This document shows positions 24,210 through 33,313 of a stretch of DNA of 64,000 bases, piece after piece (position 1 is the first letter of the stretch; every line of letters starts with the position of its first letter). The stretch lies in assembly GCA_963698395.1 (NCBI GenBank), contig CAVOQQ010000003.1, positions 744,001 to 808,000 of the forward strand, written 5' to 3'. A model generated the notes under the pieces. It made no database searches, was not told the origin of the DNA, and worked only from the letters and a program-made list of their open reading frames with translations. A program made the translations under genes and the position numbers. The stretch is from JBBQUN01 sp963698395. GTDB taxonomy: Bacteria > Actinomycetota > Acidimicrobiia > Acidimicrobiales > SZUA-35.

Positions 24210-24554
24210 ATGCTTTGGCTGATGGGCCCCCTCGCTCTCGTTTCCGGCTCGTCGTTTCTCTTCTACGGCTACGAGACCCTGTTCAAACAACCCCCTCGGG
24301 GTGAATTCGAGCGCTACGGCATGCCTCGGGTTCGACGCTTCGTCGGTGCGACGCAGCTGCTCGGGGGCGTCGGCGTACTGATCGGACTTCTCATCGCGCC
24401 CCTTGGCGCAGCAGCCGCGCTTGGGCTGGCACTGATGATGGCCCTGGGGTTGGTGGTTCGATACCGAATCCACGATGCCCCACGCTTGATGGTGCCGGCA
24501 GCCACGCTCGGTCTGATCAATGCAGTGCTGGTGGTGCTCTTCTCGATGCAGTAA
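24210..24554 (+). CDS. Small DoxX-like membrane protein
   Basis: A 114-residue protein with four predicted membrane helices (MLWLMGPLALVSGSSFLFYGYE, ATQLLGGVGVLIGLLIAPLG, AALGLALMMALGLVVRYR and ATLGLINAVLVVLF). The layout, the loop with FERYGMPRVRRFVGATQLLGG and the length match the DoxX-like family of four-helix proteins. Function is not known with certainty. It is convergent with the frameshifted DoxX-like gene, whose stop is 6 bp away. Confidence 0.75.
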   Translation: MLWLMGPLALVSGSSFLFYGYETLFKQPPRGEFERYGMPRVRRFVGATQLLGGVGVLIGLLIAPLGAAAALGLALMMALGLVVRYRIHDAPRLMVPAATLGLINAVLVVLFSMQ

Positions 24555-24559
24555 CCGAG

Positions 24560-24935
24560 TCAGTCCCGTCGACCGAGGAGTGCCGCTGCTGTCGACAGGG
24601 AGAAGACGCTGATGGCGGGGAGCGATCGCTTGATCGGATCCTTCACCTTGACGTGCATGCCGATCGCACCGAGCATCATCGTGGCGAGCCCGGCGGACAG
24701 CGGGGCGAGCGAGCTTTGGCACGAACAGACCGACGAGCATGGTGCCGGCCAGGCCGACCTTCGTTGCGCCGACGGCGTACATCGTCTTCTCTGACATGCC
24801 GTATTCGGCGAATTCCTCTTTCATGTTCTTGGCGTCACCACCGCGATAGCCGGTGTCTTTGTCGAACCGAAGAAACCAGACGTTCAGGATCCACAACGCG
24901 GCGGTTGCTTGGGCGATTCTTGCGATGACGTTCAT
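24560..24935 (-). pseudogene. DoxX-like membrane protein gene with a one-base frameshift
   Basis: The gene starts at ATG 24935 (GGGAG upstream) and reads MNVIARIAQATAALWILNVW..., ending VGLFVPKLA in frame 1. There the frame is lost. After a shift of one base at the CCCC run (24702-24705) the frame resumes as PLSAGLATMMLGAIGMHVK and ends STAAALLGRRD at 24560. Removing one C restores a 124-residue four-helix DoxX-like protein. Either the run carries a sequencing error, or the gene is broken or phase-variable. Both halves are typical coding sequence. Confidence 0.75.
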
Positions 24936-25135
24936 GAGGGTCTCCCTTTTGTTGCATGACGAAGCTCGGCCTGCGATGGCACAGCTTGCCCCGGATCGGT
25001 CCGAATGAAACATCGCGAGCAGAGCGTCCGGGGACTTCGGTCCCTGTTCGGCTCTCGGGTCGGGTCGTACCCTGCAGAAGTTGGCCGCCGCCGCAAAGCG
25101 AAGGGGCCGGCCCGGCTTGGAGGAAGGGGATTCTC

Positions 25136-25951
25136 TTGCATGAGCCGAACGGGGGGGTGCTGTCTGTTCAGAACCTCGAAGTGGTGTACAGCGACGTGAT
25201 TCTCGCCCTCAGGGGTGTGAGCCTCGACGTCCCGAGTGGATCGATCGTTGCGCTCTTGGGGGCGAACGGCGCAGGCAAGACCACGGTGCTTCGAGCCATC
25301 AGTGGGCTTCTCGGTTCACACCGAGCGCGCATCACCAAGGGATCGATTTCGCTCGATGGCATCGACATCACGAGTCGCTCGACGGCAAGTGTCGTCGGCC
25401 ACGGTCTGGCCCAAGTGATGGAGGGCCGTCGGATCTTCGCCGACCTGACCGTTCAGGAAAACCTCCGGGCGGGTGCGCTCGTTCGGAGGCCGGGACGCGA
25501 GGAACTCGATGCCGCCTACGACGTCGTCCTCGATCTGTTCCCGGTCCTGAAAGACCGCTGGGACAGTTCAGCCGGCTACCTCTCCGGTGGCGAGCAGCAG
25601 ATGCTCGCCATTGGCCAAGCGCTGATGTCGAGGCCGCGGATGCTCCTCCTCGATGAGCCGTCGCTCGGTCTCGCACCTCGAGTCATCGAGCAGATCCGCG
25701 ACGTGATTCGCAATATCAACCGAGAGGGCACGGGCGTGCTGCTGATCGAACAGAACGCCCAGATGGCGCTGTCGATCGCTGATCACGCGTACATCCTCGA
25801 GAACGGCAAGGTCGCAAAGGCGGGTGCCGCCGACGAACTCCGAGAGGACAAGGACATCCAGGAGTTCTATCTCGGCGTGGGAGAGGGTGGCGGCCGTACC
25901 CGCCTCGACCAGGTGAAGAGCTATCGGCGGCATCGAAGTTGGAGCTCGTGA
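25136..25951 (+). CDS. livF: Branched-chain amino acid-type ABC transporter ATPase (LivF-like)
   Basis: A 271-residue ABC ATPase. Walker A is GANGAGKTT (about residue 40), the signature is LSGGEQQMLAIGQALM, Walker B is MLLLDEPSLGL, and the switch His is replaced by IEQN as usual for this family. TTG 25136 is chosen because AGGAAGGGGA (25121-25130) fits it. The gene ends in a TGATG overlap with livG. Substrate type is inferred from family membership and from the embedded acyl-CoA synthetase. Confidence 0.9.
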   Translation: MHEPNGGVLSVQNLEVVYSDVILALRGVSLDVPSGSIVALLGANGAGKTTVLRAISGLLGSHRARITKGSISLDGIDITSRSTASVVGHGLAQVMEGRRIFADLTVQENLRAGALVRRPGREELDAAYDVVLDLFPVLKDRWDSSAGYLSGGEQQMLAIGQALMSRPRMLLLDEPSLGLAPRVIEQIRDVIRNINREGTGVLLIEQNAQMALSIADHAYILENGKVAKAGAADELREDKDIQEFYLGVGEGGGRTRLDQVKSYRRHRSWSS

Positions 25952-26742
25952 TGACGACCGAGACCGACAGCAAGGGGATCCTGCTCGACGTGGCCGACGT
26001 GTCGCTCTCCTTTGGAGGCGTGCACGCACTGACCGATGTCAGCTACCAGGTGGGCAACGGCGAGCTGTTCGCCGTCATCGGGCCGAACGGCGCAGGCAAG
26101 ACCTCGATCTTCAATTGCCTCAACGCGGTCTACCGCCCCCAGCGGGGCATCGCACGACTCGACGGTGTCGATCTCCTCGAGCTTCGTCCCGTCGACACCG
26201 CCGAACTCGGCGTGGCGCGTACCTTCCAGAATCTGGCGCTGTTCACCAATCTGTCGGTGATCGACAACCTGATGTTGGGTCGACACCATCTGCTCCGAGC
26301 CGGCCCGATCTCGGGGCCATTGTGGTGGGGAAAGGCTCGACGCGAGGAACGGATCCAACGGCAGCGGTGTGCCGAGATCGCCGATCTCCTCGAACTGGGC
26401 GACTACGGCAGCATGCCCGTCGGAGCCCTGCCGTACGGGGTGCAGAAGCGCATCGAGCTCGGCCGTGCCCTGGCGATGGAGCCGAGACTGCTCCTCCTCG
26501 ACGAGCCGGTTGCCGGTATGAACCAAGAAGAGACCGAAGACACCGCTCGCTACATCCTCCAGATCCGTCGCGAGCTCGGGATCGCCACGATCCTCGTCGA
26601 GCACCAAATGGATCTCGTCATGGATCTGGCCGATCGAGTCATGGTCCTCAACTTCGGTTCGGTTGTCGCCATCGGCACACCGGCGGAGATCCAGCAGAAC
26701 CCGAAGGTGCACGAGGTCTACCTCGGAAGTGAGGAGTCATGA
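25951..26742 (+). CDS. livG: Branched-chain amino acid-type ABC transporter ATPase (LivG-like)
   Basis: A 263-residue ABC ATPase with Walker A GPNGAGKTSIFN, the LivG-type insert around RTFQNLALFTNLSVIDNLMLGR, signature PYGVQKRIELGRALAM and Walker B LLLLDEPVAGMN with VEHQMDLVM after it. It is the second ATPase of the operon. The start ATG overlaps the livF stop, and the stop overlaps the start of the synthetase gene (ATGA). Confidence 0.93.
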   Translation: MTTETDSKGILLDVADVSLSFGGVHALTDVSYQVGNGELFAVIGPNGAGKTSIFNCLNAVYRPQRGIARLDGVDLLELRPVDTAELGVARTFQNLALFTNLSVIDNLMLGRHHLLRAGPISGPLWWGKARREERIQRQRCAEIADLLELGDYGSMPVGALPYGVQKRIELGRALAMEPRLLLLDEPVAGMNQEETEDTARYILQIRRELGIATILVEHQMDLVMDLADRVMVLNFGSVVAIGTPAEIQQNPKVHEVYLGSEES

Positions 26743-28565
26743 GCGCAACCACCGTCGAGGCAGCGACCGTGTCCAGCGAGCCGACCTCGTTGGCAGCGAT
26801 GCTCGTTGCCCGGGCCGGCGACATGGCCGACGGGACCGCATTGCGCCACCATCATCTCGGCGTCTGGGTGTCGCACACCTGGAGCGAGTACGCCGCCAGG
26901 GCCGCTCGTGTCGGCATGGCGCTCCACGAACTCGGTGTCGGCGTTGGCGATCGCATCGCGATCCACAGTCAGAACCGGCCCGAGTGGCTGTTCGTCGACA
27001 TCGGTGGTCAGGGCGTCGGCGCAGTACCGGTGGGTATCTACCCGACGTCGCCGGCATCGGAAGTCGAGTACCTCCTCGGGCACAGCGAGGCCTCGGTGCT
27101 CATCGTCGAAGACGAGGAGCAGCTCGACAAGGTCCTCGAGGTCCGAGATCGGCTGCCACTGCTGAAGCGCATCGTCGTCATCGATGACCGAACGACCATG
27201 CAACACCTCGACGACCCGCAGATCATGACGTTCACCGAGCTCGAGGCCCTGGGCGCCGGACTCGAGGGGCGGTGGATCGAGCACGTCAACAGGATCGATC
27301 CGGATCAGGTGGCGCTCATCGTCTACACCTCGGGCACGACGGGCCCGCCAAAGGGAGCGATGCTCAGCCATCGCAATCTCACCGCTGCGGCGACCACGTT
27401 CAACGCGGCATTCGAGTCGAGCAGCAGCGACGAGGTGCTGTCGTACCTCCCGCTGTGTCATATCGCCGAGCGGCTGAGCTCGGCCATCAATGCGTTGCGT
27501 GTCGGCTATGTCGTGAACTTCGGTCGCGGTGGCGAGTTCTTCGCCAAGGATCTTCGCGACGTGCAACCAACCATCTTCCTCGGTGTTCCTCGTGTCTGGG
27601 AGAAGATGGCGGCAACCGTCGAGATCAGGATGAACGACGCCTCGCGACTCAAGCGCAGTCTGTACCACGCTGCGGTGCGTCGAGGTCGTGTGCAGGCCCG
27701 CGATCAGATGGACGGCCGATCGAGTCTCGGTGGCCGATTCGTCGCGTGGCTGCTGTGGATCGGAGTGTTTCGAGCGTTGCGAGACAAGCTCGGCCTGCGG
27801 CGAGTGCGAGTTGCCTTGTCGGGTGCAGCACCGATCGCGCCGCAGCTTCTGGAGTACTTCTGGGCCATCGGTGTGCATGTTCGAGAGGGCTATGGGCAGA
27901 CCGAGAACACTGCGGTTGCCACCTATACGCCCGAAGACGACGTTCGGTTGGGCAAGGTCGGCAAGGCATTGCCAGGCGTCGAGATCCGCATTGACGACAC
28001 GGGCGAGATCCTCACCCGTTCCGCGTGCAACTTCGTCGGGTACCTGAAGAACCCCGAGGCAACAGCCGAGACGGTCGATGCCGAGGGATGGCTCCGCACT
28101 GGCGATGTCGGCGAGCTGGATGCCGCCGGGTTCCTGACCATCACCGACCGCGTGAAGGATCTGATCATCACCGCCGGCGGGAAGAACATCTCGCCGAGTG
28201 AGATCGAGAACCAGCTCAAGGTGTCGCCCTACGTTCGCGAGGCGATCGTCATCGGCGATCAACGCAAGTACCTCGTTGCCTTGATCGGCATCGAACTCGA
28301 CACCGTCGGGGACTGGGCAGCTCGCCGGGGGCTTCCCTACACCACCTATGCCGATCTGACATCGAAGCACGAGGTGGGCGAGCTGATCAGTGAAGTGGTC
28401 GACCACACCAATCGTGACTTGGCGCGAGTCGAGCAGATCAAGGCGTTTCGACTGCTCGCTCGTGAACTCGACCACGAAGGGGGCGAGTTGACGGCGACGC
28501 AGAAGGTCAAGCGTCGGTCGATCGCCACGGAGTTCGGCGACCTCATCGAGGAGATGTACCGATGA
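26739..28565 (+). CDS. AMP-dependent acyl-CoA synthetase (long-chain fatty acid--CoA ligase-like)
   Basis: A 608-residue ANL-superfamily enzyme that activates a carboxylic acid with ATP and joins it to CoA. Visible motifs are IVYTSGTTGPPKGAMLSH (P-loop-like), VREGYGQTENT, LRTGDVGEL and the ITAGGKNISPSEIEN hinge with its Lys, all typical of FadD15-like ligases. The family acts at the cytoplasmic membrane. The unusual location between livG and livH, with ATGA overlaps at both ends, suggests that it activates the acid brought in by the transporter. The acid itself cannot be read. Confidence 0.88.
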   Translation: MSATTVEAATVSSEPTSLAAMLVARAGDMADGTALRHHHLGVWVSHTWSEYAARAARVGMALHELGVGVGDRIAIHSQNRPEWLFVDIGGQGVGAVPVGIYPTSPASEVEYLLGHSEASVLIVEDEEQLDKVLEVRDRLPLLKRIVVIDDRTTMQHLDDPQIMTFTELEALGAGLEGRWIEHVNRIDPDQVALIVYTSGTTGPPKGAMLSHRNLTAAATTFNAAFESSSSDEVLSYLPLCHIAERLSSAINALRVGYVVNFGRGGEFFAKDLRDVQPTIFLGVPRVWEKMAATVEIRMNDASRLKRSLYHAAVRRGRVQARDQMDGRSSLGGRFVAWLLWIGVFRALRDKLGLRRVRVALSGAAPIAPQLLEYFWAIGVHVREGYGQTENTAVATYTPEDDVRLGKVGKALPGVEIRIDDTGEILTRSACNFVGYLKNPEATAETVDAEGWLRTGDVGELDAAGFLTITDRVKDLIITAGGKNISPSEIENQLKVSPYVREAIVIGDQRKYLVALIGIELDTVGDWAARRGLPYTTYADLTSKHEVGELISEVVDHTNRDLARVEQIKAFRLLARELDHEGGELTATQKVKRRSIATEFGDLIEEMYR

Positions 28566-29458
28566 CCGACTTCCTCCAGCTCTGCTTTGCCGGCATCGCC
28601 CTCGGCGCCCGCTACGCCCTGGTGGCACTCGGGTTCGTGGTGGTCCACCGAGCCACCGGCGTCATCAACTTCGCACAGGGCTCGATCGTTGCCCTCGGTG
28701 CATACCTGACGTTCAACGCTCACCAGACGTGGGGCCTTCCGTTCCTTCCTGCTGCCATGCTCGGCATCGCGGCGACGGCTGCGGTCGGGCTGATCGTGGA
28801 GCGAGTGCTGCTTCGTCGAATGTCGGGCCAACCGGTGTTCTCCGTCATCATGATCACCATCGGGCTCCTGTTCGTCATCGACCAGGTGATCACGATGATC
28901 TGGGGTCAAGACGCGCAGAATCTCGGCGACCCTTGGGGGATCGACACCGTCGTGGTCGGTGACATCGTCATGGCGGTCGTCGACCTCTGGGCCATCGCCC
29001 TTGCGTTCGTCGTCGTGCTCCTGTTCTTCATCTTCTTCCGCTACAGCGGGACAGGGCTCGCCATGCGGGCGGTTGCCATCGACGAGGAAGCAGCGATGGC
29101 GCGTGGCATCTCGGTTCGTCGGGTGGTGGCAACGGCCTGGGCCATCTCCGGAGCGGTTGCTGCTGTTGCCGGCATCACGCTCGCCTCCGGCCCCGCTGCC
29201 CTCCGACCCTCGGTCGGCCTCATTGCCCTGGCGGCCTTCCCAGCAATGATCCTCGGGGGCCTCGATTCGCCGCTCGGGGCAATCCTTGGTGGGTTCATCA
29301 TCGGTCTCACCCAGACGTTGACGGCGGGCTATCAGCCGACACATGCAAGCTGGCTCGGCCAGGACTTCCAATCGGTCACGCCCTATGTGGTGATGATCCT
29401 GATCTTGATGGTCCGCCCGTACGGGCTCTTCGGAACGAAAGAGGTGGAACGGCTGTGA
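28562..29458 (+). CDS. livH: Branched-chain amino acid-type ABC permease (LivH-like)
   Basis: A 298-residue membrane permease with about eight helices. Typical LivH features include FAGIALGARYALVALGF and VHRATGVINFAQG near the start, and a conserved cytoplasmic loop with FFRYSGTGLAMRAVAIDEEAA near the middle. It overlaps the synthetase gene by ATGA and the livM gene by GTGA (29455-29458). Confidence 0.93.
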   Translation: MTDFLQLCFAGIALGARYALVALGFVVVHRATGVINFAQGSIVALGAYLTFNAHQTWGLPFLPAAMLGIAATAAVGLIVERVLLRRMSGQPVFSVIMITIGLLFVIDQVITMIWGQDAQNLGDPWGIDTVVVGDIVMAVVDLWAIALAFVVVLLFFIFFRYSGTGLAMRAVAIDEEAAMARGISVRRVVATAWAISGAVAAVAGITLASGPAALRPSVGLIALAAFPAMILGGLDSPLGAILGGFIIGLTQTLTAGYQPTHASWLGQDFQSVTPYVVMILILMVRPYGLFGTKEVERL

Positions 29459-30568
29459 CTGCCATCGCTCGGCGCCGCGATTCGGCGAACTCTGGAATGC
29501 TCCAGGGCCAACTCGACAGTGTGGCGCTGTGGCGCTCCGGCTGGCGTCGGGCGGCCTTGGTGGTCGGCCTGGCCATCTACGTGTTCGCACCCATGGTGCT
29601 CTCCGACTTCCAGCTGTCGGTGATCGACTACGCAGGGATCGCCGCCATCGGCGCACTCGGACTGAACGTGCTCACCGGCTACACCGGTCAGATCTCGCTC
29701 GGCCATGGCTTCTTCCTCGGCGCCGGCGCCTACACCGCTGCCTACGTCGGCAGCGAGCTCGATCTCCCCATGCCGGTGTGGCTCCTGGCCGCGGCGGCGA
29801 TCGGCGCCGCAGTCGGACTCCTGATCGGGCCGTTCGCGCTTCGGCTGCGAGGCAGCTACCTGGCCATCATCACCCTCGGGACGGTGTTCATCGGGCAACA
29901 CATCTTCGAGAACTGGGACAGCGTGACCGGTGGACTGAACGGCATCAACGTCTCGGCTCCGGTGGCGCTGGGGCCGATCAGATTTTGCCGCCTTGAGTAT
30001 CGGCGGACGCGAGTTCAGTCGCGAGGGTGGCTACTTCTACCTCATCTGGGCCTCGGTCGCCGTGGTCGCCCTGCTCGTGAAGAATCTGATGCGGACCAGG
30101 CTGGGGCGCGCCTTCCAGGCGGTTCGCGACCGAGATGCGGCCGCCGAGGTGATCGGGGTCCGCCTGGCTCGGACCAAGGTCATGTCGTTCATGATCTCGA
30201 GCTCACTTGCTGCACTCGCCGGGGCGCTCTACGGCTCGTTCCAACGCTTCGTCAACCCCGAGGAGTTCGGGCTCTTCCTCTCGATCGAGTACGTCGCCAT
30301 GATCGTCATCGGCGGAGCGGCAACGGTCTACGGCCCGATCCTCGGCGCGCTCTTCATCACCACGGTTCCCTTCCTGATCGAGGAGTGGAGCGACCGCATC
30401 CCCGGCGTCGCCACCGAGGCCGGGGAATCGGGCATCACGGTCTTCGCACTCAACCAGGCACTGTTCGGCTTGTTGATCATCGGGTTCCTGATCATCGAGC
30501 CGCGTGGCTTGGCCGCCCTGTGGATGCGGATTCGTGTCTACTTCGCTGCTTGGCCGTTCTCCTACTGA
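29455..30568 (+). pseudogene. livM: LivM-like ABC permease gene interrupted by a one-base frameshift
   Basis: The gene starts GTG 29455 and reads a normal LivM N-terminal half, including TGYTGQISLGHGFFLGAGAY and the LRLRGSYLAIITLGTVF signature. At 29980 one extra A (GATCA-GATTTT) shifts the frame. Removing it gives GPIDFAALSIGG, which continues in the next frame as GGYFYLIWASVAVVALLV... to the stop at 30568. The repaired protein is 370 residues. The remaining operon is intact, so a sequencing error is likely, but a recent mutation or programmed shift cannot be excluded. Confidence 0.88.
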
Positions 30569-30592
30569 TTCCTCGAAGCAAAGGACAATGAC

Positions 30593-31984
30593 ATGAGACG
30601 ACAACCGAACGATCCCGTGCGGCGGTTCGCCGCCATCCTCTTCGCCCTGGGCCTGCTGGCCGCCTCCTGCGGAGGCAGTAGCGATGCGTCCTCAGGCGAT
30701 GACGCCGGCGATGACACCACCAGCGCGGCGGGAAGCGACGATGCCGGCAGCGATGACGGTGACGACACAGGCAGCGATGATGGAGACAGCAATGGTGGTG
30801 ACAGCGGCGGTGGCGAACTCACCGCCGGTCCCGGCTTCGATGGCACGACGATCAAGGTCGGCGTGATGTCGGCATTGAGCGGGCCGACCGCAGTCATCGG
30901 GACCCAACTGGCCGCGGGCCAGCAGGTCTACTTCGACTATCTGAATGCCGAAGAGGGCGGCGTCGCCGGGATGTACCCGATCGAGATCGTCCTCGAAGAC
31001 CACCAGTACGACACGGCAGCAACGGTGCAGAAGTACGGCAAGATCAAAGACGACGTCGTGATGTTCTCCCAGATCATGGGAACGCCCTCGGTGTTCGCCG
31101 CCCTGCCGCTGTTGGCCGAGGACAACATCGTTGCCTCGCCGGCGAGCCAAGATGCCTTCTGGGTTCGCGAGCAGTACCTGATGCCGGTCATCGAGCCCTA
31201 CCAGGTCGACGTGATCAACGCGATCGCGTACTACCTGGGTGATGGTGGCGGATCGACCGACGACACGATCTGTGCCGTGATCCAGAACGACCTGTACGGC
31301 GAGGCAGGCCTCGAGGGCCTCGAGTTCGCTGCGGCCGAGTTCGGCTTCGAGATCGCCGCGGTGACCCGTTACGGCGCAGGCGATCAGGCCTTCACTGCTC
31401 AGGTCACCGAGCTCGTCAACGCCGAGTGCGACATGGTCTGGGCCACGGCCCTGCCGACGGAGTTCGGCGGCATCCTCGGCACCGCAGCGCAGTCGGGTTT
31501 CACGCCTCGCTGGATCGCTCAGTCGCCATCGTGGATCGATGCGCTGGCGGCGACGCCGCTGGCCGACTACCTCGAGGCCTATGTCTGGGTCGCGGCGCTC
31601 GGTAGGGAGTGGGGCGACCCCGATTCCGCCGACATGACCGCCATGGTCGAGCGTGTCGCCAAGTACAAGCCGGACCAGGATCCGAGCTACTACTTCACGT
31701 TTGGCTACATCCAGGCGTGGGCGACCCATCAGGTGCTCGAGGCAGCCGTTGCCAACGGCGACTTGAGCAGGGATGGAATCCTCGCCGCCATGAACGGGCT
31801 CGATGAGCTGAACTTCGGCGACCTCGGGCCGGCCTATGGATTCGGTTCGCCTGAGGACCGCAACCCGCCGAGGTTCACCACGATGTTCGAGGTCGACGTC
31901 GAAAAGCCGTTCGCCCTTGGGGCCATTGCCACCGACGTCACGTCGCCGGCGACCGAGGCTTTCGAGTTCGTCGCTGCCGGCTGA
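30593..31984 (+). CDS. livK: ABC transporter substrate-binding lipoprotein (LivK-like)
   Basis: A 463-residue exported receptor. The lipoprotein signal ends LGLLAASC (Cys26 would be lipidated), followed by an Asp/Ser/Gly-rich linker of about 55 residues and a periplasmic-binding-protein type I fold starting TIKVGVMSALSGPTAVIG. The segment DNIVASPASQDAFWV resembles receptors for branched or aromatic acids. AAAGGA precedes the ATG. It is the last gene of the liv operon, 24 bp after livM. Confidence 0.88.
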   Translation: MRRQPNDPVRRFAAILFALGLLAASCGGSSDASSGDDAGDDTTSAAGSDDAGSDDGDDTGSDDGDSNGGDSGGGELTAGPGFDGTTIKVGVMSALSGPTAVIGTQLAAGQQVYFDYLNAEEGGVAGMYPIEIVLEDHQYDTAATVQKYGKIKDDVVMFSQIMGTPSVFAALPLLAEDNIVASPASQDAFWVREQYLMPVIEPYQVDVINAIAYYLGDGGGSTDDTICAVIQNDLYGEAGLEGLEFAAAEFGFEIAAVTRYGAGDQAFTAQVTELVNAECDMVWATALPTEFGGILGTAAQSGFTPRWIAQSPSWIDALAATPLADYLEAYVWVAALGREWGDPDSADMTAMVERVAKYKPDQDPSYYFTFGYIQAWATHQVLEAAVANGDLSRDGILAAMNGLDELNFGDLGPAYGFGSPEDRNPPRFTTMFEVDVEKPFALGAIATDVTSPATEAFEFVAAG

Positions 31985-32065
31985 GCAGCAGCTCCGCCAG
32001 CTCGGTACGACTTCGACGCTGGATCAGCGAGAGCCTGGATTGGGCGACCGCTCGTCGAGAACACG

Positions 32066-32115
32066 TTGACCTTGACCTTCTTGACCTCTATCCTCGAGGG
32101 TCAAGGAGGTCAAGG
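32066..32115 (+). promoter_or_regulatory. Promoter and multi-copy operator of the RES toxin-antitoxin operon
   Basis: A sigma-70-type promoter (TTGACC at 32066, 17-bp spacer, TATCCT at 32089) is embedded in five copies of TTGACC or its complement: 32066, 32072 and 32081 forward, and GGTCAA at 32099 and 32109 reversed. The last copies overlap the ribosome binding site AAGGAGG (32103-32109) of the antitoxin. This is the layout expected for negative autoregulation by an antitoxin that binds several sites. Confidence 0.7.
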
Positions 32116-32116
32116 C

Positions 32117-32617
32117 ATGAGTGCCACCGGATGGATCGATGACGCAGCTGCGGCGTTCGAGTCTGCGCTCACTGAGCTGCTCGGTGAGCGCCGCCCCCAC
32201 CTCGACGCCGCCGAGGCCGGCCGAAGGGCTGCCCTGAAGGCCGTGGCCGGCGGCATGTGGACCGACGCCGTCGGTCCGTTCTACGACACCGTGGGGGTCA
32301 TGACCCTGCTGGGAGGGGTGTCCAAGCAGGCGGTCAACGATCGAGTTCGCCGTCATCGGCTCCTGGCGTTGCGCACCGGGTCGGGTCGCCTGGTCTATCC
32401 CGTCGCCCAGTTCGACGGTGAACGGGTGGTCGACGGGCTCAGCGATGTCCTCGACGTGCTCGTTCCCGATGACACCGAGGCCTGGATGGTGGCGTCGTGG
32501 TTGACCACGCCCGATCCCGAACTCGCTGGGCACACCCCACTCGAGGCTTTGCGCTCGGGTGAGCGAACCGAGGTGGTCCGCGCCGCACGCGAGCTCTCGA
32601 GCGCACTGAGGGGCTGA
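32117..32617 (+). CDS. Antitoxin of the RES toxin-antitoxin system (Xre/MbcA/ParS-like)
   Basis: A 166-residue protein. The C-terminal half (VDGLSDVLDVLVPDDTEAWMVASWLTTP, then GHTPLEALRSGER) matches the MbcA/ParS-type toxin-binding domain. The middle (GVMTLLGGVSKQAVNDRVRRHRLLAL) is a helix-turn-helix-like DNA-binding element. It should neutralise the RES toxin and repress the operon through the TTGACC operator. AAGGAGG seven bases before ATG 32117 is a very strong ribosome binding site, and the toxin gene follows after 3 bp. Confidence 0.85.
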   Translation: MSATGWIDDAAAAFESALTELLGERRPHLDAAEAGRRAALKAVAGGMWTDAVGPFYDTVGVMTLLGGVSKQAVNDRVRRHRLLALRTGSGRLVYPVAQFDGERVVDGLSDVLDVLVPDDTEAWMVASWLTTPDPELAGHTPLEALRSGERTEVVRAARELSSALRG

Positions 32618-32620
32618 CCC

Positions 32621-33259
32621 GTGATCGACCTCGATCTGGCTGAGCCCCCCGACGACCCGCAGGTGCTTGCTCGCTTCCCGACTCGGACGCTCAGAACGGG
32701 CACGGCGATCCATCGCATCCATCACGACGAACTCGGGCCCTTCTGGTTCGGCTCGTCGGCAGTCGACGCCGAGGGCGCCAGCCGCTTCGACCTCGCCACG
32801 CCGCGGGGTTCGTCCTACTGGGCGTTGCAGCCCGAAGCGGCGTTCCTCGAACGCCTGGCCCGACGACCGGCGGCGATGCTGCCGCTCGAGCTGCTCGATC
32901 GCTTCCATCTGTCCACGGTCGATCTCCCCGATGACTTGACGGTTGCCAACAGCCCGGTGAAACGGGCTCGAGGTTTCGGCCTCACGGCGGAGTTCCACAC
33001 CACGAGCCACTACCCGATCACCCGCCGCTGGGCCACTGCCCTTGCGTCGTCGGGCCATCGCGGCCTCCTTGCGATCCCCCGTCACGACGTGACGGCGCGG
33101 CTTCGCACCCTCACGCTGTTCGGCCGCGGTGGTGAGCATCGGCCGCGTGGATGGAACGCGGTCACCGGTCCGCTGCCTACTTCGCTGCTCGATTCGATGC
33201 GCCAGTGGGGTATTCGTTGCCTGCCGATTCCCTTCGACGTGGAGACCGTTGCGCCGTAG
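32621..33259 (+). CDS. RES-domain toxin (NAD-degrading)
   Basis: A 212-residue RES-domain protein. The domain has an Arg-containing first motif AIHRIHH followed by GPFWFGSS, and a second block RFDLATPRGSSYWALQPEAAFLERL that carries the conserved Glu. Family members deplete NAD+ (MbcT-type phosphorolysis or hydrolysis) to arrest growth. Weak GTG start, 3 bp after the antitoxin, so expression is coupled and probably lower than the antitoxin's. Confidence 0.85.
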   Translation: MIDLDLAEPPDDPQVLARFPTRTLRTGTAIHRIHHDELGPFWFGSSAVDAEGASRFDLATPRGSSYWALQPEAAFLERLARRPAAMLPLELLDRFHLSTVDLPDDLTVANSPVKRARGFGLTAEFHTTSHYPITRRWATALASSGHRGLLAIPRHDVTARLRTLTLFGRGGEHRPRGWNAVTGPLPTSLLDSMRQWGIRCLPIPFDVETVAP

Positions 33260-33313
33260 CCGAGCTCGGTCCCGCAACGCCGGCTCGATCGTCGAGCAGC
33301 GTTTGCGCCGGCC

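Noticed and set aside
26718..28628. Antisense frame opposite the acyl-CoA synthetase
   Set aside because: Shadow of a clear ANL enzyme with all core motifs.
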